This document shows positions 55,567-64,000 of a stretch of 64,000 nt of DNA, in pieces (positions within the stretch are counted from its first letter, which is position 1; each line of letters opens with the position of its first letter). The stretch covers positions 20,919-84,918 of the forward strand of contig JAGXIW010000002.1 of the NCBI GenBank assembly GCA_024635475.1, written 5' to 3'. The notes beneath the pieces were generated by a model. The model searched no databases, was not told where the DNA came from, and worked only from the letters and a program-made list of their open reading frames with translations. The translations under genes and the position numbers were made by a program. This DNA comes from a bacterium. GTDB lineage: Bacteria > Patescibacteriota > Gracilibacteria > BD1-5 > UBA6164.

Positions 55567-57036
55567 ATGATTTTTTGAATAGATATAGGTGTATTTATAT
55601 TTTTGATAGTTTGTTTAGCTCTAGTAAGTGCTTTTGAATTTATAAATTGATTTCATGACACTGCAAATGCTGTTGCTCCAGTAATATATACTAAATCATT
55701 AAAAGCTAAAAAAGCAGTTTTGATTGCGGCAATTATGAATTTCTTGTGAGTAATGCTTGGTTGAATTTGAGTTGCTATGGCTATAATTCATCTACTACCA
55801 CTTGATGCAATTTGAAATCAATCAACTTCTTTTGGGGTAGTTGTCATAGTGTCTTTATTACTATCAGCTATTATTTGGAATTTTGCAACTTGGTATTTTG
55901 GTATACCAGCTTCAAGTTCTCATTCTCTGATAGGAGCTATTTTATGAGTTACAATGATACTTACAATTACACCAATGAACTGATATGTAAAAGTTGTTCC
56001 TAACTGGTGAAAAGCAATTGAAGTAATAGAATCACTACTTATATCTCCTATTATATGATTTTTATTAGCTTTTATAGTTATGTCTGTTTCATATAAATAT
56101 ATTAAAAGTAAGTATTATTTTTCAACTCCTTCAAAAAAGAAAAAAAGAGCACCTAAAATATGGCTTCGTTCTTTACTTATTGGTACTTCTGCTTGGGTGA
56201 GTTTTGCCCATTGAAGTAATGACGGTCAAAAATGAGTTTGACTTGCAGTACTTATACTTGTAGTGCTTGTTCCTTCTTTATTTGCGATAAATCCAAAAAT
56301 AAATTTAAATGATGTAAAATGAAATATTTCTTATATAGAAAATTCTGTAAATAATATAGATGTCAGCAAATTAGATGAAAAAAGTAAAACAGTAATTAAT
56401 GAAACAATAACAAACTTGTGAGATATAAAGACTTCTATAGTTTCTTGAAATGTAAATAAAATGGAACTAAGAAAAGATATTTTAACATTTCAAAAAAATA
56501 TTAAGAATCTATCAACAATAAATTTATTAAATAATAATTCAACTTGAAAAACATACCAAGCTTCTATTATATGAAGTAAAGATATAAAAAATAATAACTG
56601 AATTTCATTATTAGATGATGCAGAATTTAATAATAATGTTGCATCATTATCAAAATTGATTGATTACGCTCCTTGGTGGATAATAGCTTTGATATCGATT
56701 TCTTTATGACTTTGAACTATGGTTTGACGGAAGAGAATAGTTAAAACTATATGAGAAAAAATAGGGAATACAGATATGAATTATGCTCAGGCTACAACTT
56801 CAGCAATGATTACAGCTATAACTATTACATTTGCATCTTTACTTCATTTACCAGTTAGTACAACTCATATACTTTCTTCCAGTGTGGCCTGAACCATGAG
56901 TTCTTGACCAGATGCAGGATGAGTTCAATGAGATACAGTTAAAAATATATTGATGGCATGGGTTTTCACTCTACCTATAACTATACTATTATCTTTTGAT
57001 ATATTCTTTATATTGTGGTTTTTATTTGTTAAATAG
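55567..57036 (+). CDS. pit: PiT-family inorganic phosphate transporter
   Basis: 489 residues. The duplicated PiT signatures are present: [19 protein letters not shown] near residue 28 and SFAHGSNDGQKGVGLAVLIL in the second half, plus [10 protein letters not shown] and [15 protein letters not shown]. About ten membrane segments with a large cytoplasmic-type loop (residues 250-370). Moves phosphate with H+ or Na+. It follows the metal operon after a terminator, so it is a separate unit. Confidence 0.93.
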
Positions 57037-57078
57037 GAATTTATAGAAATAAATAGTTAAAAAAATACTTAAAAAAAT

Positions 57079-57171
57079 TGTTATTCTGAGCGATTAGCGA
57101 AGAATCCCTTAAGCAATGTTTAGTGCATTTATCCAATTTAAAGGGATCCTTCGTAAAAACTCAGGATGACA
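57079..57171. repeat. Palindromic ~93-bp dispersed repeat, copy 3
   Basis: TGTTATTCTGAGCGATTAGC...GAAGAATCCCTTAA...TTTAAAGGGATCCTTCG...TCAGGATGACA, between the convergent PiT and rsmE genes. Same family as the copies at 10850, 29206 and 61454. Confidence 0.88.
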
Positions 57172-57180
57172 TTCAGCTTT

Positions 57181-57891
57181 TTACATATTTTGCATTAGAT
57201 AAAATCAGACTACAATTCAGGCAGTTTCAGTTCTGAGAATATAATCTCATAAATTGATTTTTGTAAATCAAAATTTATCAAAATTAGTTATTTCAGTATC
57301 ACTGAATCCTCATTCTGGTCAGATAAAAATATTAATTTTTCAATTTGTTATTTCTAAATCTTTAAGTTTTTTTGCTTTGGTTTTATCAGTATGAAAATAG
57401 ATATTATTTCACATAATATTTTTATAATCAATTTTTTCTAAAAATTGTATTTCTGGAACTATATTTCTTCCTGATTGTTCAACCGCTTCTATAATTATTT
57501 TTTTTAATCTCTCTATTTTATTTTCACTTATTTTGAGATTTTGACTTCTATCACTTTTGAAAAAAATAAAACTAGAGTATCATACTTCAACTCATTTTTG
57601 TAGAATTAATTCTACCTTTTCTTGTTTATTTGGAATACTTTGATAAAGATTTATATTTATTTTTGAGTTATTTATTTTATCTATTTTTTCTTTATATTTC
57701 AAAGTCAGATTTTTATTATCAATATTTTCTATTTTATAAACTAAATCAACATAATTATTTCAATCAAAAAATATTATTTCATCTCAGATTTTGATTCTGA
57801 GAACTTTAGTTAGTTGATGATAAATTTCATTGTTATTTGGAATAACTAAAAGTTTTTGGTTATTTAGTGTAGGGAAATGAAATCTTTGCAT
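57181..57891 (-). CDS. rsmE: 16S rRNA m3U1498 methyltransferase
   Basis: 236 residues, SPOUT fold. Start MQRFHFPTL, HQLTKVLRIKIGDEIIFFDG (PUA-like part), LILQKGVEVGYSSFIFF, EAVEQSGRNIVPEI and the knot FIGPEGGFSDTEI ... NLGDYILRTETAGIVV. All knot glycines but one or two are TGA. Complete. Confidence 0.95.
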
Positions 57892-57917
57892 AAGTAGAGT
57901 GTAAGAAATTAAGAGGA

Positions 57918-57979
57918 ATGTCATTCACGAGAAGTTGGGAATATGTTGTCATTGCGAGTTTTTTACGAAGCAATCCATT
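57918..57979. repeat. Two short dispersed repeats in tandem
   Basis: A worn TGTCATTCACGAGAAG... GGGAAT fragment (57918-57941) is followed by TTGTCATTGCGAGTTTTTTA then CGAAGCAATCCA (57946-57979), the same class as 55344-55377. They lie upstream of rsmE's start. Confidence 0.6.
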
Positions 57980-58012
57980 TACTATATTGTATCTAAGTTC
58001 TGTTTACATTGT

Positions 58013-58131
58013 AATTACTTCTTACTTTTGAATCCAAAAGTAAGCAAAAGATTTGGGGGGCTCGAATTTCAGAATTTGTGTTTTATACTTTCTGTTACTT
58101 CTCACTAGAATCTTGCCCCCCAAACCCCCAT
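58013..58131. repeat. GC-richer repeat-like block in the rsmE/cyclase spacer
   Basis: Contains TTACTTTTGAATCCAAAAGT (perfect arms ACTTTTG/CAAAAGT), a GGGGGG run at 58055-58060 and a matching CCCCCC run near 58121-58126, so the ends can pair into a long hairpin. No ORF. It looks like another mobile or dispersed element. Confidence 0.5.
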
Positions 58132-58177
58132 ATTTCTAATTGTTTTTAGAAATAGTAAAAAAATTGCATAATAAAAG

Positions 58178-58885
58178 CTAAACCGTTTTCTTATCAACCA
58201 ATTTAAAATCAAAAATAAATTCATAAGCTCAGCCTGTCATAAATCAGTAAATTGCATACCAGATTATGTCTTCTATTGGTATTCATAACCAGAGTATTCA
58301 AGTAAGTTTTCACATAAACCAAAACTCTTCTACATATCAGGGACTTAAAAATTCTAATGATAAGTAAGCGGGCAGTGCTATAATAACTAGTAAAATAGCT
58401 CACCAAAGCGATGGAATAAATAGATCTTTTCTTAATGATATAAGTATTATACAAGATAATAGCATCCCAATAAATACAGAAATTATTGAATTAATATGAA
58501 AAATTCAAAATAAAATTCAAGATAAAGAAAATGGAATTATAAACCACAAAACAAGATTTCTCAAACTTTTTTTTATCTTAATATTATCTTTTGTAAAGTC
58601 TTTATCGGTATCTTTTTTGAAAACCAATTTATATATAAACATCGGAATAATAACATGAGCAAAAGAAAATATAAAATCTTCTACTCAGATTATAGTTCAA
58701 GTTATAGTTTCTGGATGCCACCAATCTTTTGTCATCCAAAAATATTCTGAAACTGGTCCAGACCAAAAGATTGCAAGTCATAAAACTAGCATAGCTTTTC
58801 TATATTTTGGCATCTTGTAATACATCAATAATGCAATAATTGCAAAATATAGACTTCAAATTAGATATAGATATTTTGTTGGCAT
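58178..58885 (-). CDS. Lycopene cyclase-domain membrane protein
   Basis: 235 residues, about six membrane segments. The acid motif of CrtY-type lycopene cyclase domains appears twice: GTIIGVEDFIFSFAH near residue 68 and LGIPIEDIIWYAIYG near residue 204, with GPVSEYFWMTKDWW before the first. In carotenoid makers this domain forms beta-rings, but candidate-phylum bacteria rarely have the pathway and no other crt gene is here. It may act on another isoprenoid. Confidence 0.6.
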
Positions 58886-58940
58886 GAACTAATTTAGAAT
58901 TAAAAAATTTAGAATTACAAAATTATGGTATTCAAAAACA

Positions 58941-58970
58941 AAAAAAAGACAAAAATTTTTGTCTTTTTTT
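58941..58970. terminator. Bidirectional intrinsic terminator
   Basis: Fully self-complementary AAAAAAAGACAAAAA / TTTTTGTCTTTTTTT with no separate loop, between the small basic protein and the cyclase-like gene on the same strand. Confidence 0.78.
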
Positions 58971-59008
58971 TTGTAATTTTTTACTTTCTTCTTTAATTTT
59001 TTATCAAA

Positions 59009-59341
59009 TTATCTAGGCATTCCATAGAAATCAAGTCCTTTTGTGTCTACCATAGATCAAGTTAGATAATTTTTCTTTTTACCAACCTTAAAAAATCATC
59101 TTTCATCCAATATTCCTTGTTCCATAAGTGATTGATGGTTTTTTGTAGAAAGTTTCTTTTTTGGAAACATTTGTTTGTTTTCCATATAATGTTTTCTAGC
59201 TTTATAACTAGTATTTTTTCTTGTTACAGCATTTTCATTTCCCATATAAACTTGAAAAGAAGCTTTTTTATTCTTTGCTAATTTTCTTGATGCAGCTTGT
59301 TTTTTTACTATTCTCGATGTAAGTCCGTGAGTATTTGCCAT
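59009..59341 (-). CDS. Small basic protein next to tRNA-Gly(UCA), unknown
   Basis: 110 residues, strongly basic (SRIVKKQAASRKLAKNKKAS, RKNTSYKARKHYMENKQMF, PKKKLSTKNHQSL) with a C-terminal hydrophobic/Gly part containing two TGA glycines. It looks like a nucleic-acid- or ribosome-binding protein but I cannot match a ribosomal protein family. Glycine codons are mostly GGA, as for highly expressed genes. It is directly downstream of the UCA tRNA on the same strand, 155 nt away. Confidence 0.7.
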
Positions 59342-59495
59342 ATTTAATTTAGTTAAAAGTTAGAAATTATAAATTATAAGTTAATAGTATAATATTTAAT
59401 TTATAATATTTTTCAAATAAAAAAAGAACTTCAAACTTATCTCTTAGATTCTCTTTTCTAAGTTCTAATATCTAAGTTCTAAGCTCTTTTTTTTA

Positions 59496-59574
59496 TGGAG
59501 CGAGGGACCAGGTTTGAACTGGCACACCCAAGGGTTGAAGCCTTAGTACACTCACTCTTTTATGTTACCCTCGC
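59496..59574 (-). tRNA. tRNA-Gly with anticodon UCA (decodes UGA)
   Basis: 79 nt with encoded CCA. Acceptor stem GCGAGGG/CCCTCGC, T-arm GCCAGTTCAAACCTGGT, anticodon arm CTAAGG-CTTCAAC-CCTTGG with TCA at positions 34-36 and T33. The G1-C72, C2-G71, G3-C70 end and discriminator U73 match bacterial glycine identity. The short variable loop and 7-bp acceptor exclude tRNA-Sec. The D-arm (ACAT/GTGT) is weak and its loop lacks a clear GG. This is the tRNA expected for code 25. Confidence 0.88.
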
Positions 59575-59736
59575 ATATTTAAGTGTTCTAAAAAGTGTGT
59601 AATCTCAAGTTAAGTGCTTTCGCATTTTATAAAAAATTATTTTAAAGTCAAATTTTTTTGTAGTTTTATTTTTTTATGATATAATTAAGATAACTAAAAA
59701 ATTAAGATTTTATATTTAACTATTAATTATAGAAAT

Positions 59737-60489
59737 ATGTTATTAAATTGATGACAACAAATTATTGATAATATCTATCAAAATCTGATGTTTAAGGCTG
59801 AAATATATTTGCCAAAAATAGTTTGAGCTGTAACTATACTGTTATTCGGTCTGCTTATAGCTATACTTACATATGAACTAGTAATATACATATTTAGAAA
59901 ATTTAAAATAGTTGATTTGATTAATAGGCTTGAATCAAAAATGGATTTAAATTTATGAGATAATAGCATTTCAGAATCAAGCGGTGAAAAAAAAGTTGTA
60001 ACAAAAATTGTAACAAAAAAAGTAAGGAGAAAGAAACTTACTGAAAAAATAAATATAGATCAACTTGTTGCAAAGGCATTTTCTTATTATGCTTTTCTAA
60101 TTTTTTTTAGATTTAGTATTGTTTTTATTTGAATTACAGATGTTGAAATATTTTTGAGTGATGTATTAAATTATTTACCAAATTTATTTATAGCAGTCCT
60201 TATATGATTTTTTTGAGTTAGGTTTGCTGATACTGTTTATGATATAGTTTATTATACTTTAGAATTGACAAAGCATCAAACAAGCAGAATAATAGCTATG
60301 GGGTCAAAATTTATTGTACTTTTTTTCACTATATTAATAGTTTTAAAATATATAAAAATAGTTGATCCGTTTATTACAAATACTATATTTGTTTGATTTA
60401 TTTCAACTATTACGATATGAGCATGAATTGCTTTCTGACTCGGTTGAAAAGATGTAGCTCGTGAGATACTTGAGAGTTTTAAAAAATAA
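59737..60489 (+). CDS. MscS-like membrane protein (TM-helix repeat type)
   Basis: 250 residues. Three to five membrane segments; the end carries GAGIAFGLGGKDVAREILE, the pore-helix motif of MscS/TM_helix proteins. A basic charged loop (VVTKIVTKKVRRKKLTEKI) separates the first helix from the rest. The cytoplasmic beta domain of true MscS is missing, so it resembles the CmpX/TM_helix subgroup. A terminator follows. Confidence 0.78.
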
Positions 60490-60510
60490 CAGTTTTAACA
60501 ATTTTTATTT

Positions 60511-60537
60511 AAATAACCCATTATTTGGGTTATTTTT
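60511..60537 (+). terminator. Intrinsic terminator
   Basis: AAATAACCCA / TGGGTTATTT with a short loop and T-tract, 21 nt after the MscS-like stop. Confidence 0.85.
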
Positions 60538-60631
60538 GTATTTATATAAGAAATTATAAATTCTTGAACTTTACAAAACCATAAATTTTTATACACTATC
60601 ACTATGTACTATAGAACTAACCACTAACTTA

Positions 60632-61969
60632 ATGAAACAAGACTTTATAAATTATATCAAAAAAGAATTTGATTTTGGCGATGAGGAGATGATGCAATTT
60701 GAAAGTGCTTGTAGTATGCCACTTAAAAAATCAATAAGAGTTAATACAAACAAGATAAGTATTGAAGATTTCAAAAAAATAGCAGAAGATAATAACTGGA
60801 AACTGACAGAAACTAGTTTATGAAAAAATACATTTTATATTGATAGATTTGATGATCTGGATACTGCTTTATGAAATACTTCAGAGCATCAAAAAGGTTA
60901 TTTTTATGTGCAAGAATTGGCTGCATCAAGTTCGCCTTATTATATGTCTGGGGATAATATAGACAAAGAACCTTATGTTATATTAGATATGAGTGCAAGT
61001 CCTGGGTGAAAAACTACTCAACTTTCAGAATATTATCCAAACTCTATTATAGTTGCAAACGAGATTAATAAAGAGAGATTTAAATGACTTTTTTTTAATC
61101 TCGATAGGATGTGAACTTTGAATGTAGTATGTACAAATTATGATGGTAGGTTTTTTAAGGAAACTCCTGAATTATTTGATAAAGTGCTTTTAGATGCTCC
61201 ATGTAGTTGAGAGGGGACAGCATACAAGACTGATGATTCTCTGAAATACTGGAATATAAAAAATATAAAATCAATCTCAAAACTTCAACTTACACTAATA
61301 GATAGTGCAGTAAAAACATTGAAAATATGATGAGAACTTGTTTATAGTACTTGTACATTAAATAAACTAGAAAATGAATGAGTTATTGATGCTGTTTTAG
61401 AGAGATATAATGATTGTTTGGAGGTGATTTCTTTAAATAATGAACAGAATTCATTGTCATCCTGAACAAATGTGAAGGATCCCTTAAGCAATTTAATAAC
61501 TCATAATCAATGTTCAAGGGACTCTTCGTTACACTCAGAATGACAAAATTTTATTAGAAATTGGCCACACATAAGTCATACTGGATGATTTTTTGTAGCA
61601 AAAATTAGAAAAATAAAAAGCATAGATAATGAAGAAGAAGATAAAAAGCCACAATATTCTAGAAATTCAATGTTTGATGTAAAAATAGACAAAAAAAATA
61701 GATTTTCACAAGTACAAAAAGATATAGTACAAAATTTTGAAAAACTTTCTTCAAAGGATACAAAATTTTTAGAAAAATATATAGATGACAATTATAACTT
61801 TTCTATAAAATATAAGAAATTTTATAGATATAAAGATGATGTTTTTATGACAGATAAAGATATAAGTGATTTGTGGAAAAAAATATTTTTTTATAAGATA
61901 TGAGTAAATATATGAAAATATAAAAACAATGAATTTATTCCAAGTGATTACCTGGAAAATTTAAGGTAA
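60632..61969 (+). CDS. RsmB/RsmF-type (NOL1/NOP2/Sun) RNA m5C methyltransferase with in-frame repeat insert
   Basis: 445 residues. SAM motif ILDMSASPGGKTTQLSEYY, catalytic VLLDAPCSGEGTAYK and YSTCTLNKLENE, giving both active-site cysteines, and a later WPHISHTGGFFVAKI. The C-terminal ~100 residues resemble the RsmF/PUA-like RNA-binding region. Between VISLNNEQN and FIRNWPH an insert of about 31 residues (274-305) is encoded by copy 4 of the 93-bp repeat, in frame, with TGA read as glycine. RsmF modifies 16S C1407 in E. coli; the exact target here is unknown. Confidence 0.9.
61454..61546. repeat. Palindromic ~93-bp repeat, copy 4, inside a coding region
   Basis: TTGTCATCCTGA...GAAGGATCCCTTAA...AAGGGACTCTTCG...TCAGAATGACAA, the same element as the three intergenic copies. 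It sits in the variable loop of the methyltransferase and keeps the frame open (length divisible by three, TGA read as Gly). Confidence 0.9.
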
Positions 61970-62007
61970 AAAAATAAGATATTGTAACTACAATATCTTA
62001 TTTTTTT
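61969..62007. terminator. Bidirectional intrinsic terminator
   Basis: AAAAAATAAGATATTG / CAATATCTTATTTTTT with a 6-nt loop, between the convergent methyltransferase and lexA genes. Confidence 0.88.
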
Positions 62008-62017
62008 AAGTCATTTT

Positions 62018-62647
62018 TTAAAAATTAAACACATCAACAACTTTTCAGTTTATCATTATATTATCTGCTCTTGAAAGAATTATAGGTTTATGTTCACTAT
62101 CTTTTGATTTTGGTAATAGGTATAAAGTATCTCAATCAATTTTTGGAACTTTGATAGTAGCACATGCATCAACTATAAAAAGAAAAGCATTATTCTCATT
62201 TAAATTAATATCATCTTTCTTAATAAGCACATAACTTCCATTTTCTATAGTTTTTCACTTAACTTTGTAATCATTCATAGAAGTTCATTCAATTTTCAAG
62301 AAAAAATAATTACTTTCATTTCATGTAATCATACTTTTAGATATGGTAAGTGTACCAAGTTCATTTTCTTCTGCAAATACAAGGGGTTTTCAAGCATTGG
62401 CATATCCTAATATAGGGATATTTAGTATTGTTTGAATTCAAATACTATTTCAAAGTTTGATACCTCTATAATTACTATCTCTTTTTATAAATCATTTTTT
62501 TTCAAGAGATTCTAGATATTGAGTAACTCATCTTTTTGATTTTTGTTCAAGTATAATCCTAAGTTCCTCAATAGTTGGTGATTTACCATATTTTGTCATA
62601 AAACTTACAATTTTATCCAAAACTTTTTGTTGGTTATCTGTAATCAT
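62018..62647 (-). CDS. lexA: LexA-type SOS repressor/autoprotease
   Basis: 209 residues. N-terminal winged helix (KVLDKIVSFMTKYGKSPTIE, SKRGVTQYLESLEKKGFI), then the cleavage site GYANAGKP with the Ala85-Gly86 scissile bond, catalytic Ser123 in EGTSMNDY and Lys166 in ATIKVPK. Gly86 is a TGA codon (62390-62392). RecA-stimulated self-cleavage at this bond turns on SOS genes; RecF is at 35391. The SOS box is not evident in the AT-rich upstream region. Confidence 0.92.
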
Positions 62648-62776
62648 AAATAATATTATTAAATAATAAGTATGTATATAGTATATAGATTATTTTTAGA
62701 AGTCAAATTTTTCTTCACATAATCTTTACATTAAAAGATTGTAAATAACTTAAAATTGTATATCATATACTTACGG

Positions 62777-62848
62777 AAATTAGAGAATCATTCATTTTCG
62801 AGTTAAAGCCTTAGTTTAAAAACTAAACTCTAAAAGATTCTCTAATTT
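62777..62848 (+). ncRNA. Candidate structured RNA, nested hairpin with U-tract
   Basis: Outer stem AAATTAGAGAATC / GATTCTCTAATTT (13 bp), inner GAGTT/AACTC, and a central TTAGTTT...AAACTAA pair, followed by T-rich sequence. It lies between divergent lexA and a secreted protein gene with no ORF inside. Could be an independent small RNA with its own terminator, or a leader structure of the next gene. Confidence 0.45.
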
Positions 62849-62874
62849 TTGTTAAAATATAATTTTTTAGAGAT

Positions 62875-63630
62875 ATGATTAATTTATGAATATACATTAA
62901 AATATTTACAATTATATTTATTTTATCATTTTTTGGTAAAGTCTCAGCTTCAACTTGAGTTACTATAGTTGAGTTGAAACAAAATATAGTTATATTACAA
63001 GAAAAACAGAAGGAGATATACGAAAAAACTCCTGATTTATCAAGTGTCTCGGATATAAAAATTTTTTTAAAAGATGACCTAACTATTGATCAAATAAATG
63101 AAATAAAAAAAATTATACTTGATTACAACGATTTTAAAACTAATAATATTAATATTGAGGATTATCAAAATCAATTACTTTTTGTTAAAAAAGAAACATA
63201 TAAGAAATTGACAGTTTATGTGAAAAATGAGAAACTTGATAAATTTTTAAATTATATAAGAGATAATTTAGAAACAATAAAACAAGATAATTTAATTAAA
63301 GATGAAATATCTAAAAATAAAGAAATTTTAGAAGAAAAAATTGATACAATAAAAATCAAAATCAAAGAAAATAAAGATGAATCTGAAAATAATATAAATG
63401 ATATAATCAATATAAAAGTAGATGAAAAAATAAAAATAATAAAAGAAAATAAAGATTTTCAAAAGTTGGCTTTAGAAAAAAGAAAGTATATTATTACACA
63501 AGTTGTAAAAAAAATCGAACTTAAAAAATCAAAAAAGGAAAAAACTTGAAATCAACTTAATGAGAGAGAATTGTACATATATGATATAGTTATAGAAAAA
63601 TTAAATTTATTTTTAAAAGAACTTAAATAA
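62875..63630 (+). CDS. Secreted coiled-coil protein
   Basis: 251 residues. Signal peptide (to about residue 26, ending GKVSAST). The remainder is Lys/Glu/Ile/Asn-rich with long heptad stretches (NKEILEEKIDTIKIKIKENK, KKIELKKSKKEK). No cysteine or known domain. Probably a structural or envelope-binding protein. Confidence 0.65.
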
Positions 63631-63879
63631 AACTATTTTTTTAAATTGGAAGTTTATAAAATGGATAAAAGTAATATTTTGCTAAATATCAATTTAATTA
63701 TATTGTATAAAACAAAAAACACACTTTAAACAAAAATTTAGTAAATTGGTATCAAAATAAAAAAGTACAGTCAATATAGTCAAGTTAAATTTACAAATAA
63801 ATTTGATAAACATCAATTAAAAATTAAAATTATTTTTAAATTTAAGGTAAAAATAATTTTTATAATAATCTTCAACAAT

Positions 63880-64000
63880 ATGAAAAAAAATACAAAATTA
63901 AATAGAGATATATTTAACAAGGCTCCTTCAAAAATAAGTCCAGTACTATTAAAAAAACTTAGTCTAAAGTCTTTAAAATATAATAAAAAATGATTCACTC
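63880..64000 (+). CDS. Start of a gene cut by the window edge
   Basis: First 40 residues MKKNTKLNRDIFNKAPSKIS and onward, basic, frame open to the edge with one TGA (Gly). Not enough to identify. The 249-nt spacer before it is AT-rich with no other supported feature. Confidence 0.55.

Noticed and set aside
59496..59574. tRNA-Sec, because of anticodon UCA
   Set aside because: Seven-bp acceptor stem, 4-nt variable loop and glycine-type U73 do not fit tRNA-Sec, and no SelA/SelB or SECIS context is visible.
1..64000. UGA as tryptophan (Mycoplasma code 4)
   Set aside because: TGA falls on glycine columns such as GPSGGGKTT and LSGGQ, while TGG is used at tryptophan positions.

Overview
The window reads coherently only if TGA means glycine (genetic code 25). 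TGA sits in frame in almost every gene, at the invariant glycines of P-loops, ABC signatures, KMSKS-type loops and protease motifs. Every gene ends in TAA or TAG, and TGG still encodes tryptophan. A tRNA with anticodon UCA and glycine-type features lies at 59496-59574 (minus). With the very low GC content, small genes and CPR-type gene set, this points to Candidatus Absconditabacteria (SR1) or Gracilibacteria (BD1-5); I cannot separate the two from sequence alone. All coordinates below assume TGA = Gly.

Layout. 0-7.5 kb: start of CTP synthase, an acetylglutamate-kinase-like/GNAT fusion without a normal start codon, a radical SAM protein, a TrmB-type regulator and two tandem ABC exporters of equal length. 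7.6-12.6 kb: TPR protein, FtsA-like ATPase, MurA, small proteins and a PrsW-like protease. 12.6-21.5 kb: a large membrane-anchored unknown, a 5'-truncated MutS, NUDIX hydrolase, glycosyltransferase, STAS protein, TsaE, a polyprenyl sugar-phosphate transferase and membrane proteins. 21.6-30.4 kb: an M23 murein hydrolase, a VTC-type polyphosphate polymerase, MurG, a PAP2 phosphatase, ValRS and YchF. 30.7-37.8 kb: an AbiEi-like regulator, FkbM methyltransferase, two paralogous surface proteins, GatC-RecF, a lipoprotein and tRNA-Cys.

37.9-42.0 kb is a probable acquired island just after tRNA-Cys. Its genes (Imm-5-like, DUF1801, PadR, pentapeptide protein) encode glycine mainly with GGN. It contains a 47-bp direct repeat around one gene, and a 24-bp direct repeat with a shared hairpin marks its ends.

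42.1-53.5 kb: amidase, DUF4395 protein, a second TrmB-like regulator next to a large glutamine-amidotransferase/methyltransferase-like fusion (the most novel-looking gene here), a secreted Lys-Gln repeat protein facing a secreted transglutaminase-like protein, a methyltransferase, cold-shock protein and a DUF4153 membrane protein. 53.6-64 kb: an ArsR-thioredoxin-permease operon behind a perfect 20-bp palindrome, PiT transporter, RsmE, lycopene-cyclase-like protein, a small basic protein, tRNA-Gly(UCA), an MscS-like protein, an RsmB/F-type methyltransferase carrying a repeat element inside its reading frame, LexA, a structured RNA candidate and a secreted coiled-coil protein.

Together the genes cover cell-envelope construction and remodelling (MurA, MurG, FtsA-like, M23, amidase, sugar transferase, glycosyltransferase), translation (ValRS, GatC, TsaE, YchF, RsmE, RsmB/F), DNA maintenance (RecF, LexA, MutS fragment) and many secreted or membrane proteins. 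There is no CRISPR array, transposase or rRNA. Small palindromic repeats are scattered between genes. Shine-Dalgarno motifs are rarely visible.
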